From NCBI GenBank assembly GCA_949295125.1, contig CASFJV010000017.1:1-50270 (forward strand): a DNA stretch of 50,270 nt, read 5' to 3'. Each line of letters starts with the position of its first letter. The first letter of the stretch is position 1. Position numbers and translations under genes: made by a program. Below are positions 25,088 to 34,291 of the stretch, in pieces. Below the pieces are notes generated by a model. It was given only the letters and a program-made list of their open reading frames with translations, had not been told where the DNA came from and did not search any database. Source of the stretch: an uncultured Spirochaetales bacterium. Its GTDB lineage: Bacteria > Spirochaetota > Spirochaetia > Sphaerochaetales > Sphaerochaetaceae.

Positions 25088-25775
25088 TTCCGAAGAATCT
25101 CAGCAGGTAGAGGAAAATGTTGATGAAATCAAGATAGAGGTCAAGTGCGCCCATAATGCCGAGCTTTGTATAGTCACTCTGGCTGATTTCTCCACCGAAC
25201 TCCCTGTTTAGGGCAACAATCTTGTTGGTATCCCATGCAGTAAGTGCTGTAAAGAGGACAACACCAACTGCGGAAATCAGCATGTCAAGTGCGCTTGTGA
25301 AGAAGAACATGTTGATGAGAGTGGCAAAAAGAAGCCCGAAAAGTCCCATGAACAGGAAGCGTCCCCAGCTCATCACATTCCTCTTTGTGAATGCGCCATA
25401 AAGGGATCCTCCGAGGAATACTGCTGCTGATGATAAGAATGCCTTTGCCATTGCAGATGGAGCATAGGCAATGAAAAGCACGGAGAATGTAATTCCTGTA
25501 AGGACTGCATAAGAGAAGAAAGTGATGATAGCGGTACTGCTCTTCATCCTTTCTGTACGTCCGGCAAGAACCATTACAACTGCAATCTGGGCAATTGCGA
25601 CAATCACCATGACCATAGGATTGAGCACGATTGTCCTCATAAGCGCTGCGCTCTGCGAAAGAGCAAAAGAAACTGCAGCCGTCAGCAAAAGGCCTGCAAA
25701 CAAATATAGATAAACGTTCCTTAAAAGGGTATTTTCCCTTCTTTCAACGTTTTGTAGAATGCTTAAATCACTCAT
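25071..25775 (-). CDS. Bax inhibitor-1/YccA family membrane protein
   Basis: A 234-residue protein with seven hydrophobic helices and the family's C-terminal end GALDLYLDFINIFLYLLRFFG, plus TALTAWDTNKI. BI-1 proteins are pH-sensitive calcium leak channels or FtsH modulators in bacteria; the exact role is not known here. It has its own promoter (25795-25824) and AGGAG, and it is co-transcribed with the pseudouridine synthase. Confidence 0.92.
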   Translation of the reverse strand: MSDLSILQNVERRENTLLRNVYLYLFAGLLLTAAVSFALSQSAALMRTIVLNPMVMVIVAIAQIAVVMVLAGRTERMKSSTAIITFFSYAVLTGITFSVLFIAYAPSAMAKAFLSSAAVFLGGSLYGAFTKRNVMSWGRFLFMGLFGLLFATLINMFFFTSALDMLISAVGVVLFTALTAWDTNKIVALNREFGGEISQSDYTKLGIMGALDLYLDFINIFLYLLRFFGNGNRD

Positions 25776-25794
25776 TTGAAATCTCCTTAATCTA

Positions 25795-25824
25795 AATATA
25801 AGCTATTTCCTTGAGGTTTTCCAA
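25795..25824 (-). promoter_or_regulatory. Bax inhibitor-1 gene promoter
   Basis: TTGGAA (25819-25824) and TATATT (25795-25800), 18 bp apart, minus strand. It overlaps the plus-strand promoter of the lipoprotein gene (25811-25839), so the two may exclude each other. Confidence 0.55.
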
Positions 25825-25839
25825 CATTCAAATTATATT
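25811..25839 (+). promoter_or_regulatory. Lipoprotein-rarA promoter, leaderless type
   Basis: TTGAGG (25811-25816) and TATATT (25834-25839) with a 17-bp spacer. The GTG start at 25846 follows only six bases after the -10. Confidence 0.6.
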
Positions 25840-25845
25840 ATAGGG

Positions 25846-26553
25846 GTGAAAAAAGGAAAGTTCATCAAAACTCTACTTATATTCCTCCTTGCTTTTTCTT
25901 TCTTCATCTCGTGCTCTACAGCTGAAGAAGGCTCTTCTGCCTCAGTTACGGATGAGGAGGCGCTTGATGCACTTAATGTGCTCTATGGCGACACAATAAG
26001 GCTGACAGGGGAAGAATTCACATTTACCTATGACGATGCATCATCCCTTTTTCCGGAAAGCCTTGATGCATATAGGGATATCATAGTGGGATACAGCGAG
26101 CTTTATGCAAATGCCGCTAATGAACTTTCAAAACTCATGACAGATGCTGTAAGGGAGAATATCGGAGTCCTGATTTCCTATCCATACCATGCTTACGATC
26201 CAGTTGGCCTGCTTTCAGATGCATCACTCTTTTCAGGAAACAGGAACGAGATAATCTCACTTATGAGAATTGCCATCCAGGATTACGCAGACAGAAACAG
26301 CGAGGCATTCCGCAGAGCGTATGATGAGCTTTCTTTCGAATGCAACATTGTAAAGGAGAATATGGATAACCTTGAGACTGTAGGAGCATCCTCTGAGCTA
26401 AGGAGAGTGACAGGATTCAATTTCATGAACGCCTACTCCTTCTGCGCAGAAAGGGCCTATATGGCGCTCTACCAGAATGAGATAAGGCTCAGGAACACTC
26501 CGCTCTCCCTTCAGGATAACAGCATCTACCTACTTTTCTGGGAGGCAGCCTGA
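25846..26553 (+). CDS. Predicted lipoprotein, unknown function
   Basis: A 235-residue protein beginning with GTG: a KKGKFIK basic N-terminus, a hydrophobic LLIFLLAFSFFIS segment and a cysteine (Cys23 region, FFISC) that fits a lipobox. The mature part is acidic and mostly helical, with repeated E/D and S/L runs and no motif I recognise (for example DEEALDALNVLYGD). It is anchored most likely to the outer face of the inner membrane. The start lacks a Shine-Dalgarno. Its stop overlaps the rarA start by one base (TGATG), so it is coupled to a DNA-repair gene without obvious logic. Confidence 0.8.
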   Translation: MKKGKFIKTLLIFLLAFSFFISCSTAEEGSSASVTDEEALDALNVLYGDTIRLTGEEFTFTYDDASSLFPESLDAYRDIIVGYSELYANAANELSKLMTDAVRENIGVLISYPYHAYDPVGLLSDASLFSGNRNEIISLMRIAIQDYADRNSEAFRRAYDELSFECNIVKENMDNLETVGASSELRRVTGFNFMNAYSFCAERAYMALYQNEIRLRNTPLSLQDNSIYLLFWEAA

Positions 26554-28769
26554 TGGATCTCTTTGAATCAAGCATGAAAGGAGAGAATGAACCTCTTGCA
26601 AGCAGGATGAGGCCGCGCAGCCTGGACGAATATGTCGGGCAGGAACACATACTGGGGAAAGGAAGGCTCCTAAGGCGTGCCATACAGCTTGACCAGCTTT
26701 CCTCCATCATATTCTATGGCCCTCCAGGCACTGGAAAGACAACGCTTGCACGTGTCATAGCAAACACCACAAAAGCCCATTTCAGCACTCTCAATGCTGT
26801 TCTTGCAGGGACAAAGGACCTTGAGGCAGAGATAAAAGAGGCAAAGGAAAGGAGAGCCCTTTACGGGATGCGCACAATCCTTTTCATAGATGAGGTGCAC
26901 AGATGGAATAAAAGGCAGCAGGATGCCCTTCTTCCATGGGTTGAGAATGGGACTGTGATCCTGATTGGAGCCACTACTGAGAACCCATATTTTGAGGTGA
27001 ATGCCGCACTTGTTTCCAGATCAAGGGTATTCCAGCTGAAGAAGCTGGAAGAAAAGGATCTTTTCAGGATTGCTTATGATGCGCTTGAGGACAAGGAGCG
27101 CGGATACGGCAAGTATAATGTCAGGTTTGAAAATGGCGCACTGGAGCATCTTGTCTCCGTTGCAGCCGGAGATGCCAGGAGCCTTCTTAATGCCCTGCAG
27201 CTTGCTGTCGAGACATCTGTTGACCATTTCCCACCCACAGATGGGACTGAAATCTATATTTCGAAGGAAGCGGCAGAAGAATCCATACAGCAGAAGGCAG
27301 TGCTCTATGACAAGGAGGGCGACTACCATTTTGACGTGATCAGCGCTTTCATAAAAAGCATCAGGGGAAGCGATCCTGATGCTGCGCTGTACTGGCTTGC
27401 AAAGATGGTAAGCGCTGGAGAGGATCCACGCTTCATTTTCAGGAGAATGCTGATAAGTGCAGCAGAAGATATCGGACTAGCAGATCCAAATGCGATAACT
27501 GTGGTCGAATCCTGTGCTTCTGCATTTGACAGGATTGGCCTGCCTGAAGGCAGATTCCACCTGACAGAGGCTGCCCTCTACCTCTCTACTGCTAAAAAGA
27601 GCAATTCCACACTTGGCTTCTTTGATGCTCTCTCCGATGTGGAGAAGGAAGCAAGGGATGAAGTGCCATCACACCTTAAGGATGAGAGCAGGGACTCTGA
27701 TGCCTTTGGGCATGGAAAGGGATATCTTTACCCACATTCATATAAGGACCACTGGGTTGCCCAGCAGTACCTGCCTTCCTCCCTTGTCGGCAAGATTTAC
27801 TACCATCCCGGATCTCTTGGATATGAAGAGAGCATAAAGGAAAGCGTCATAGAGAGGCGCATGCAGCAGCTGGAGAGCATAAACATTGCAGAGGATGATG
27901 AAGTGCTGACATGGTCTCCTCAGGACAGGAACAGGGAACAGTGGCTGAACAGGGCAATGATGGGAAGAAGCATCGCTCTGAGGAAAATCCGTGATGAGCT
28001 TTACAGGGACATTTCAATACCGCGCCATTCGAACTCCCTTGTAATAAACGCAGGAACAGGCCTCCTGCTCTACCCGGCCCTCAAGATGAGCCCAGAAGGC
28101 TATGCCATTGCAATTGTGAGGAAGAAAGAGGAAGAGGATGCAATTTCCCATGTACTATCCGAGCTGGATGATATCTACAAGCCTGAAATCATCATAGATC
28201 CGTCATACCTGGATGCACTTGAAAGAATTGGGAATGACTATGATTTCTCACTCATTGCCGCCAGGGATATCCTGATAGACCTTGGAAAGGGAAATGAGAT
28301 ACTCAAGACTATAAAGGAAAAGGCAAATGCAAAGACTGTTATCATCATCTCATCCTCTGTAAGCTCCAAGGCAAGCAGGCTAAGCAGCTTCCTTACTTCA
28401 GGCATAAGGAGGGAGGCTGAGAAAGCTGAGGAGCACATCTACTCCTCTTCCCCGCTCTCATCATGGAAAGAAGAGGACCTTGAAAAGCTCGTGCTCTCGT
28501 ATTTCCCTAGTGCTTCATTTGACTACATCACATCAAAAGAGATAAGGCACATTGATGGAAAAGCCGCTCTTTCATGGTGGGAAAAATCGTATTCACGGTA
28601 CATGGATCCATCTTTAAAGGATGAATTTGTTTCAATGCTTAAGGACAGGGATGTTGAGTTCACATCATGCAGTGCGATCATAAGGGTTGTGCCAGAAAGG
28701 GCAAAAGCAGATACGGAAGCTGCCAGAAAGGAATGGAAAGAGACCGTATCAAAAACCCATATGAAATAA
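26553..28769 (+). CDS. rarA: Replication-associated AAA+ ATPase RarA fused to a C-terminal domain
   Basis: A 738-residue protein. Residues 1 to about 440 are a complete RarA/MgsA: Walker [10 protein letters not shown] (56-64), Walker [20 protein letters not shown] (from 111), [13 protein letters not shown] sensor and the C-terminal [17 protein letters not shown] end. RarA acts at stalled replication forks. A second domain of about 300 residues follows, with a Rossmann-like opening [15 protein letters not shown] near 496 that resembles a degenerate methyltransferase. RarA fused to an unknown domain has been noted in cyanobacteria and spirochaetes, so the fusion is known but the role of the extra domain is not. 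I see no clear catalytic motif in it. It overlaps the lipoprotein gene by one base. Confidence 0.93.
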   Translation: MDLFESSMKGENEPLASRMRPRSLDEYVGQEHILGKGRLLRRAIQLDQLSSIIFYGPPGTGKTTLARVIANTTKAHFSTLNAVLAGTKDLEAEIKEAKERRALYGMRTILFIDEVHRWNKRQQDALLPWVENGTVILIGATTENPYFEVNAALVSRSRVFQLKKLEEKDLFRIAYDALEDKERGYGKYNVRFENGALEHLVSVAAGDARSLLNALQLAVETSVDHFPPTDGTEIYISKEAAEESIQQKAVLYDKEGDYHFDVISAFIKSIRGSDPDAALYWLAKMVSAGEDPRFIFRRMLISAAEDIGLADPNAITVVESCASAFDRIGLPEGRFHLTEAALYLSTAKKSNSTLGFFDALSDVEKEARDEVPSHLKDESRDSDAFGHGKGYLYPHSYKDHWVAQQYLPSSLVGKIYYHPGSLGYEESIKESVIERRMQQLESINIAEDDEVLTWSPQDRNREQWLNRAMMGRSIALRKIRDELYRDISIPRHSNSLVINAGTGLLLYPALKMSPEGYAIAIVRKKEEEDAISHVLSELDDIYKPEIIIDPSYLDALERIGNDYDFSLIAARDILIDLGKGNEILKTIKEKANAKTVIIISSSVSSKASRLSSFLTSGIRREAEKAEEHIYSSSPLSSWKEEDLEKLVLSYFPSASFDYITSKEIRHIDGKAALSWWEKSYSRYMDPSLKDEFVSMLKDRDVEFTSCSAIIRVVPERAKADTEAARKEWKETVSKTHMK

Positions 28770-28787
28770 GGGCCCATCTCTGAGCCC
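28769..28787. terminator. Weak bidirectional hairpin between rarA and the CBS-ACT gene
   Basis: AGGGC (28769-28773) pairs with GCCCT (28783-28787). There is no strong T-run on either strand (TTATTT on the minus side). It separates convergent rarA and the CBS-ACT gene. Confidence 0.35.
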
Positions 28788-28793
28788 TCAGTT

Positions 28794-29438
28794 CTAAACG
28801 TTGTTCACATCCAGAATTGCCTTGACATGCGGCTTAAGGATTTCTATCACCTTGTCGCTGTCACCTGTTGCAACTTTCACAGTGCAGATCCTGTTGCTGG
28901 GATCTGTTCCCATGAATGTTCCGAATGCTATGATATCAAGATCCTCGTTTGCCAGATCCTTTGATATTGCGGCGATAAGGCCAGGCTTATCATCGACGAG
29001 GAAACTTATCCTAACTCCCTTATTGCGTGCTCCAAAGAGTTCTATCAGGATCTTGAAAAGATCGCTCTTGCTTACAATTCCGACAAGGCGGTCCCCTTCC
29101 ACAACAGGGAGGCAGGAAAGGTCCTGGTCTGCCATTATCCTGGCAGCCTCCTCTACAGGAACATCCTTTGATATGGTTACTGGATTCTTTGTCATGAGCT
29201 TCTTGACTGTAAGCTGGCTTAAAAGGTATGCCATCTCATGGATTGACAGGCTTGATGCAGGAGAAGGGGTTGCATAGAGTATATCCTTCTCGCTTATGAC
29301 ACCGACAAGCTTCTTATCCTTATCGAGGACTGGAAGGCGGTGAACCTTCTCTTTCTTCATAAGTTCAGATGCCTCCACGACATTTGCATCAGGTCCGATA
29401 GTAACAGGATTTAAGGTCATTCTGCGCTCAATAGTCAT
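28794..29438 (-). CDS. CBS-pair and ACT domain protein (AcuB-like)
   Basis: A 214-residue protein: two CBS motifs (about 7-58 and 77-130, both with the MTKNPVTIS or MTLNPVTIG start) and a C-terminal ACT domain (about 143-210; VRISFLVDDKPGLIAAISKDL). CBS pairs usually bind adenine nucleotides and ACT domains bind amino acids, so it is a sensor without an enzyme domain. It resembles AcuB. It lies 56 bases after livF with AGGAGG before its ATG and no terminator in between, so it is probably the last gene of the Liv operon. A role in tuning amino-acid uptake is inferred. Confidence 0.88.
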   Translation of the reverse strand: MTIERRMTLNPVTIGPDANVVEASELMKKEKVHRLPVLDKDKKLVGVISEKDILYATPSPASSLSIHEMAYLLSQLTVKKLMTKNPVTISKDVPVEEAARIMADQDLSCLPVVEGDRLVGIVSKSDLFKILIELFGARNKGVRISFLVDDKPGLIAAISKDLANEDLDIIAFGTFMGTDPSNRICTVKVATGDSDKVIEILKPHVKAILDVNNV

Positions 29439-29494
29439 TTTAACTCCTCCTTCTCATATGATAATTCAAACAAAAGCATTAGCGTTAGTCTTTT

Positions 29495-30229
29495 TTATTC
29501 TCCCAGATATGCTGCCTTCACCCTTTCATTTGAAAGAAGCCTGGCGCTCTCATCTGAAAGCACTATGTTTCCAGTCTCCATGACATAGCCGTTTGTAGAG
29601 TTCTTCAATGCCATCCTTGCATTCTGCTCAACAAGGAAAATGGTCACCTTATCCTCTTCATTGATTTTCCTGATCTTATGGAAGATATCCTGGACGATAA
29701 GCGGAGCCAGCCCAAGCCCCGGTTCATCAAGCAGAAGCAGCTTCGGAGATGACATCAGGGCCCTTGCAATAGCCATCATCTGCTGCTCTCCTCCTGAAAG
29801 GCTCCTGGTTTTCTGCTTCCTCCTCTGGCTGAGAATCGGGAAGAAATCGTACATCTCCTCCTTCTTCCTCTCTATGACCTTTGGATCCCTTACTAGGAAG
29901 GCACCCATATCAAGATTCTCCTCAACGGTCATATCAGCAAATACATGGCGTCCCTCCGGCACAAGTGCCATGCCAAGGGATGCAAGCTGATGGGTTGTCT
30001 TTGAATGCTTTTTTGCACTGCATATCTCTTCCCCCATGAAGCTTATAGTGCCGTTTGAGAGCGGAACCTGTGACATAATAGCTTTGAGAAGGGTGCTTTT
30101 TCCCGCACCGTTGGCGCCGATCAAGGATACGATATCACCTTCATGAACAGTCATGGATACTTCATGAAGAGCTTCAATTGACCCGTATTTAACGCTTATC
30201 TTATCAATATTCAGCAGTACGTTTTCCAT
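29495..30229 (-). CDS. livF: Branched-chain amino acid ABC transporter ATPase LivF
   Basis: A 244-residue ABC ATPase with Walker A GANGAGKSTLL, signature SLSGGEQQMMAIARAL and Walker B LLLLDEPGLGL. The opening LNIDKISVKYGSIEALHEVS and GLAPLIV mark LivF rather than LivG. The ATG at 30229 overlaps the livG stop by one base (TGATG) with GAGGAG upstream; an in-frame GTG one codon earlier is less likely. Confidence 0.95.
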   Translation of the reverse strand: MENVLLNIDKISVKYGSIEALHEVSMTVHEGDIVSLIGANGAGKSTLLKAIMSQVPLSNGTISFMGEEICSAKKHSKTTHQLASLGMALVPEGRHVFADMTVEENLDMGAFLVRDPKVIERKKEEMYDFFPILSQRRKQKTRSLSGGEQQMMAIARALMSSPKLLLLDEPGLGLAPLIVQDIFHKIRKINEEDKVTIFLVEQNARMALKNSTNGYVMETGNIVLSDESARLLSNERVKAAYLGE

Positions 30230-31011
30230 CACTCCTCATCCTCCCTGCCAAGGTAAGCCTCAATTACCAGCGGATTGTTCCTGATCTCCTCAGGAGATCC
30301 TTCCGCAATCTTCTGTCCAAAGCTGAGCACCGTAATGTTGTCACAGATATTCATGACAAGTTTCATGTCATGCTCAATCAGGACAACGGTTATTCCAAGC
30401 TTCTTGATCTTTTCCACGATTGCCATCAGGTGTTCTGTCTCTGCAGGATTCAGTCCGGCAGCAGGCTCATCAAGGAAGAGAAGCTTCGGCTCTGCAGCAA
30501 GAGCCCTTGCAATCTCAAGTTCCCTCTGCCTGCCGTAAGGAAGATTCCTTGCAAACTCCTGCCCAAGATCTTCCATATCGAAGAACCTGAGCCACTCCAT
30601 GGCCTTTGCATAAAGTTCCCTGTTCTCGCGTCCTGCAAAAATATAGCTCTTTACAGCCTGAATCATCCTCCCCTTAAAAGGATCAGATCCGACTTTGAAG
30701 TGAAGCCCCATCATGACATTCTCAACGACAGTCAGTTCCTTATAGAGCCTTATGTTCTGGAAAGTCCTTGCAATTCCAAGCCTGCTTATCTTCCAAGCAG
30801 GAAGTCCTGTGATGTCTTTCCCATCAAACATTATCTTGCCTCTTGTAGGCTTATCCATACCGGTAATCTGGTTAAAAAGCGTGGTCTTTCCTGCGCCATT
30901 TGGACCAATAAGGCCATTGACCATGCCCTGGTAAACTGAGAAGTTCACGTCATTTACGGCAACAACTCCTCCGAATATCCTCGAAAGGGACTCAGTTTCA
31001 AGTATTTTCAT
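30229..31011 (-). CDS. livG: Branched-chain amino acid ABC transporter ATPase LivG
   Basis: A 260-residue ABC ATPase: Walker A GPNGAGKTTLFN, the LivG insert (GLARTFQNIRLYKELTVVENVMMG), signature LPYGRQRELEIARAL (a degenerate LSGGQ, as is normal in LivG), and LLFLDEPAAGLNPAE. It pairs with LivF under LivH and LivM. It overlaps livM by four bases and livF by one. Confidence 0.95.
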   Translation of the reverse strand: MKILETESLSRIFGGVVAVNDVNFSVYQGMVNGLIGPNGAGKTTLFNQITGMDKPTRGKIMFDGKDITGLPAWKISRLGIARTFQNIRLYKELTVVENVMMGLHFKVGSDPFKGRMIQAVKSYIFAGRENRELYAKAMEWLRFFDMEDLGQEFARNLPYGRQRELEIARALAAEPKLLFLDEPAAGLNPAETEHLMAIVEKIKKLGITVVLIEHDMKLVMNICDNITVLSFGQKIAEGSPEEIRNNPLVIEAYLGREDEE

Positions 31012-31934
31012 TTTGCCCCTCCTCTCTTAAAGAATCCGGCAATCTTTTCCTTTGTGCTGCGCGGATCTCCATAGCGGTACTTATCCCTTCCAAGAAGTCC
31101 CTGAGGACGCCAGATCATAAGAACTACAAGGCACAGCCCGTAGATGATCTGTGTTGCCTGGGCAGGTATCATGCTAGATATGCCGACAAGCTGCGGGAAA
31201 TAGGAAATGAACTGGACAATCAGTGCACCAAGTATTACAGCCTTTCCATTGCCCATGCCGCCAAGAACAACCATGCAGAGAACCATGACGGATACCATGA
31301 ACGTAAAGGATGCCGGGTTTACTGTCTGTGTGTAGGCAGTCATGAAACAGCCTGCAACGCCTCCGATCGCAGCTCCAAGAACAAATGCGCCTATCTTGTA
31401 TGTTGTGACATTGATTCCATTTGACTGTGCGGCAACTTCATCTTCCCTCGTGGCTGCCATGGCACGGCCAAGCCTGCTGTGTGCAAGCTGCTGGAAAAGG
31501 ATGTAGAAAATAAGGACGAAAATCCAGACAAGAGCAATGAATGGCCACTTATTCCTTGCTGAGAACTGGTAGCCAAAAAGAGTTGCCCTTGGAACGGATG
31601 TATATCCGACAGGATTGAGGTTGGTGGCAACAGTCCTTATGATCTCTCCCAGTCCGAGGGTTGCAATGCAGAGGTAATCCCCCTTAAGCCTCAGAGTCGG
31701 GACACCGATAAGGAATCCCAGGATGCCTGAAAGCACTGCAGCGACTGGAATTGATGCCCAGAACGAAAGTCCGAAATCCTTACAGAGAATTGCAGTAGCA
31801 TAGCTTCCAATGCAGAAGAAGCCTGCATGGCAGAGGCTCAGCATTCCCGTGTAACCTGTAATACAGTTCTGCCCGATGGACATCAGGGCATATATTCCTG
31901 CATAGATTATGATAAGTTGAAAGAAATTAAGCAT
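31008..31934 (-). CDS. livM: Branched-chain amino acid ABC transporter permease LivM
   Basis: A 308-residue permease with eight to nine membrane helices; it shows GYTGMLSLCHAGFFCIGSYATAIL, the LivM signature, and the cytoplasmic EDEVAAQSNGINVTTYKIGAFV loop (EAA motif that contacts the ATPases). The start was set at 31934 (LNFFQL follows), with AGAAGG eight bases upstream and one base after the livH stop region; an earlier in-frame start would overlap livH. Confidence 0.94.
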   Translation of the reverse strand: MLNFFQLIIIYAGIYALMSIGQNCITGYTGMLSLCHAGFFCIGSYATAILCKDFGLSFWASIPVAAVLSGILGFLIGVPTLRLKGDYLCIATLGLGEIIRTVATNLNPVGYTSVPRATLFGYQFSARNKWPFIALVWIFVLIFYILFQQLAHSRLGRAMAATREDEVAAQSNGINVTTYKIGAFVLGAAIGGVAGCFMTAYTQTVNPASFTFMVSVMVLCMVVLGGMGNGKAVILGALIVQFISYFPQLVGISSMIPAQATQIIYGLCLVVLMIWRPQGLLGRDKYRYGDPRSTKEKIAGFFKRGGAK

Positions 31935-31935
31935 G

Positions 31936-32856
31936 CTATACCTTCTCCCTCTCGTTCTTTCCAAGTATGCCGTCCGGCTTTACAAGTAATATGATAATCA
32001 GGATCAGGAATGCGATGGCATCCCTCATGGCACTTGGAATGCCGAGAAGCGGTGCTCCTACGGATTCGATTATGCCAAGCATAATTCCACCCAGCATTGC
32101 CCCCTGAATATTTCCAATTCCTCCAATGACAGCAGCAACAAATGCCTTAAGCCCTGTCATTGTTCCCATGCTTGCTGAAACACGGAAATCGAATGAAGCA
32201 AGTATTCCTCCCACAGCTGCGAGTGCAGAGCCGATTGCAAAAGTCATGGAAATGACGCGGTTAACATCTATTCCCATCAGCTCACTCGTCGGCTGGTCAA
32301 GGCTGACTGCCCTCATTGCCTTACCCATTCTAGTCCTGTTTACGAATGCAGTAAGGACTAACATCATTATGATTGATACTGCAATAGTCAGTATCTGGTG
32401 CGGTGTGATAGCCAGTCCGATGAAATTTATCGGCGTATCATCAAAAGGATAAGGGAAACGCCTTGACTGCGTTCCAAAAATCCATGCAGCGCCGTTAGAC
32501 AGTATGAACGATACTCCGATAGCAGAAAGCAGGGGAGCAAGCCTGTTTGCATTCCTGAGCGGCTTATATGCAACACGCTCGATGAACATTCCAAGCAGGG
32601 CACAGAATGCCATGCTCACAAGCATTGCAATGAAGAATGCGATGAGCATCCATGCAGCGTTCTCACTTGAGCCAAGCAGTGCCGTATATGTCAGCAGTCC
32701 TGTATAGGCTCCAACCATAAGGATATCGCCATGGGCAAAGTTGATGAATTTCAGTATTCCGTAAACCATGGTATAGCCAAGTGCAATAAGAGCATAGATT
32801 GCACCAAGTGTTATGCCATTCAGGAAATACTGAAGATACTGGATAATAGTAGCCAA
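31936..32856 (-). CDS. livH: Branched-chain amino acid ABC transporter permease LivH
   Basis: A 306-residue permease with about eight helices. The opening IQYLQYFLNGITLGAIYALIALGYTMVYGILKFINFAHGD is split by the family's conserved GAIYALIALGYTMVYG segment. The EAA-type loop is RAVSLDQPTSELMGIDVNRV. The start codon is TTG, eight bases after a GGGGGG purine run; the nearby ATG is out of frame. It follows livJ after a 94-bp gap with a hairpin. Confidence 0.94.
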   Translation of the reverse strand: MATIIQYLQYFLNGITLGAIYALIALGYTMVYGILKFINFAHGDILMVGAYTGLLTYTALLGSSENAAWMLIAFFIAMLVSMAFCALLGMFIERVAYKPLRNANRLAPLLSAIGVSFILSNGAAWIFGTQSRRFPYPFDDTPINFIGLAITPHQILTIAVSIIMMLVLTAFVNRTRMGKAMRAVSLDQPTSELMGIDVNRVISMTFAIGSALAAVGGILASFDFRVSASMGTMTGLKAFVAAVIGGIGNIQGAMLGGIMLGIIESVGAPLLGIPSAMRDAIAFLILIIILLVKPDGILGKNEREKV

Positions 32857-32902
32857 GGTACCATCCCCCCAAAATAGAATTCTTTTCTTATTAAATGACT
32901 AA

Positions 32903-32924
32903 GCTGTCCGGACTATCGGACAGC
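32903..32924 (-). terminator. Hairpin between livJ and livH (attenuator)
   Basis: GCTGTCCG (32903-32910) pairs perfectly with CGGACAGC (32917-32924), with a six-base loop, 27 bases after the livJ stop. The T tract on the minus strand is weak, so it probably lets some transcription through and lowers expression of the membrane genes relative to the binding protein. Inference. Confidence 0.5.
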
Positions 32925-32950
32925 CTTGTCTCTTTTCATTGTATTAGAAA

Positions 32951-34147
32951 TCAGTCAACCTGAACAATATGTCCATCGACTACCTGGTAAGAACCAATGT
33001 AGATCGGAGTCTGGTTTTCAACGCGGTATACGCCCTGGCTTGCAACCATATCGCCGTTTGCAGCAAAATTGATTGTTCCATTTGCTCCTTCAAAATCATC
33101 AGTTGCCTTCACCTGGTCATTGACTGAGCTCCTGAATGCGTCGATATCTGCAAGGTCTCCACCATTCTCAAATACCCTAGCAATAGCATCGCGGAGGATG
33201 TATGTTGCATCATATGAGTTAGTTGCAAAACTGTCTGGAGCATCTCCGTTGTATGCTGCAGAGTATGCTGCTGAGAAATCTGCAAGAAGTGTTGATGCTT
33301 CTGCCTGTGCTGGCCCTACGTAAATTACGCCGTTTGTGTAATCCCCTGCAAGGTTGTATACCTCAGGATCTGAGAAACCATCAGAAGAGAGGAACGGAGT
33401 TGTCATGCCAAGCTGTGCAGCCTGCTCAAGGATCTGAGCATCCTCTACTGTATAGTTAGGGATGTAGATAGCTTCCGGATTGGTGCTCCTGATCTGGCCA
33501 AGCTGAGTCCTGAAATCCCTGTCGCCAACCATGCATGTCTGCATGCTTGTGATCTCTCCGCCAAGTTCTGTGAAGATCTCTTCAACACCCTCAGCAAGCC
33601 CCTGGCTGTAGTCATTCATTGCATAAAGGCATGCAATTCTCCTATAGCCGAGCACCTCATAGAAATAGTGTGCAGCAACTTCTGCCTGAAGGGCATCAGA
33701 AGGAACTGTCCTGTATACCCAGTTGCCAAGTGCTGTAACATCCCTGTGTGTTGCACTAGGAGTTACCATTACGATTCCATCCTCATTGCAGCGCTGTGCA
33801 ACAGCAAGAGCTGGGGAAGTGAATACAGGTCCGATAATTGCTACGACTTCATCATTATATGCAAGCTTCTCATAGCTTGAGATTGCCCTGTCAACAGCTC
33901 CCTGGCTGTCTTCTGCGATCAGTTCAAGCTGCATGCCGTTGATTCCTCCGGCTGCATTGATTTCCCCGATTGCAAGACGGGCTGCATTTGAACACCTGAT
34001 TCCATAGTTTGCATTGTCACCAGTAAGAGGGCCAATGAAACCGATCTTGATTGTATCTGCTCCGCCTTCCCCGCTTCCGTTAGCGAAAACTGAGACGAGA
34101 GCAAAAACAGCAACCATACATAGAGCTAAAACTTTTTTTCCTCTCAT
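32951..34147 (-). CDS. livJ: Branched-chain amino acid ABC transporter substrate-binding protein
   Basis: A 398-residue periplasmic binding protein of the LivJ/LivK family. Signal peptide MRGKKVLALCMVAVFALVSVFA is followed by the mature core with IKIGFIGPLTGDNANYG, the usual first strand, and AIIGPVFTSPALAVA. No lipobox cysteine is seen, so it is probably a soluble periplasmic protein cleaved by signal peptidase I. The ATG at 34147 has GGAGG at the right distance; a TTG four codons earlier is only part of that sequence. Its own promoter is good; livH follows after an attenuator-like hairpin. Confidence 0.94.
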   Translation of the reverse strand: MRGKKVLALCMVAVFALVSVFANGSGEGGADTIKIGFIGPLTGDNANYGIRCSNAARLAIGEINAAGGINGMQLELIAEDSQGAVDRAISSYEKLAYNDEVVAIIGPVFTSPALAVAQRCNEDGIVMVTPSATHRDVTALGNWVYRTVPSDALQAEVAAHYFYEVLGYRRIACLYAMNDYSQGLAEGVEEIFTELGGEITSMQTCMVGDRDFRTQLGQIRSTNPEAIYIPNYTVEDAQILEQAAQLGMTTPFLSSDGFSDPEVYNLAGDYTNGVIYVGPAQAEASTLLADFSAAYSAAYNGDAPDSFATNSYDATYILRDAIARVFENGGDLADIDAFRSSVNDQVKATDDFEGANGTINFAANGDMVASQGVYRVENQTPIYIGSYQVVDGHIVQVD

Positions 34148-34186
34148 ATTTTCCTCCAAAAGATTATCCGATTATCAGATGTTAGA

Positions 34187-34215
34187 TATATACAATAAAG
34201 TGCATAAATATGCAA
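34187..34215 (-). promoter_or_regulatory. livJ promoter
   Basis: TTGCAT (34210-34215) and TATATA (34187-34192) with a 17-bp spacer, minus strand. The leader holds two GATTATC-type repeats (around 34163-34178) of unknown meaning. Confidence 0.6.
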
Positions 34216-34291
34216 TGGATATTCCCGTGAAAGATCAGAAAGATTTCCAAAATATTCAGGCGGTGGGAATAATACTTTAGCAATCAAGCAA

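Noticed and set aside
29495..29500. Strong terminator after livF
   Set aside because: No hairpin with T-run found between livF and the CBS-ACT gene, so they are treated as one unit.
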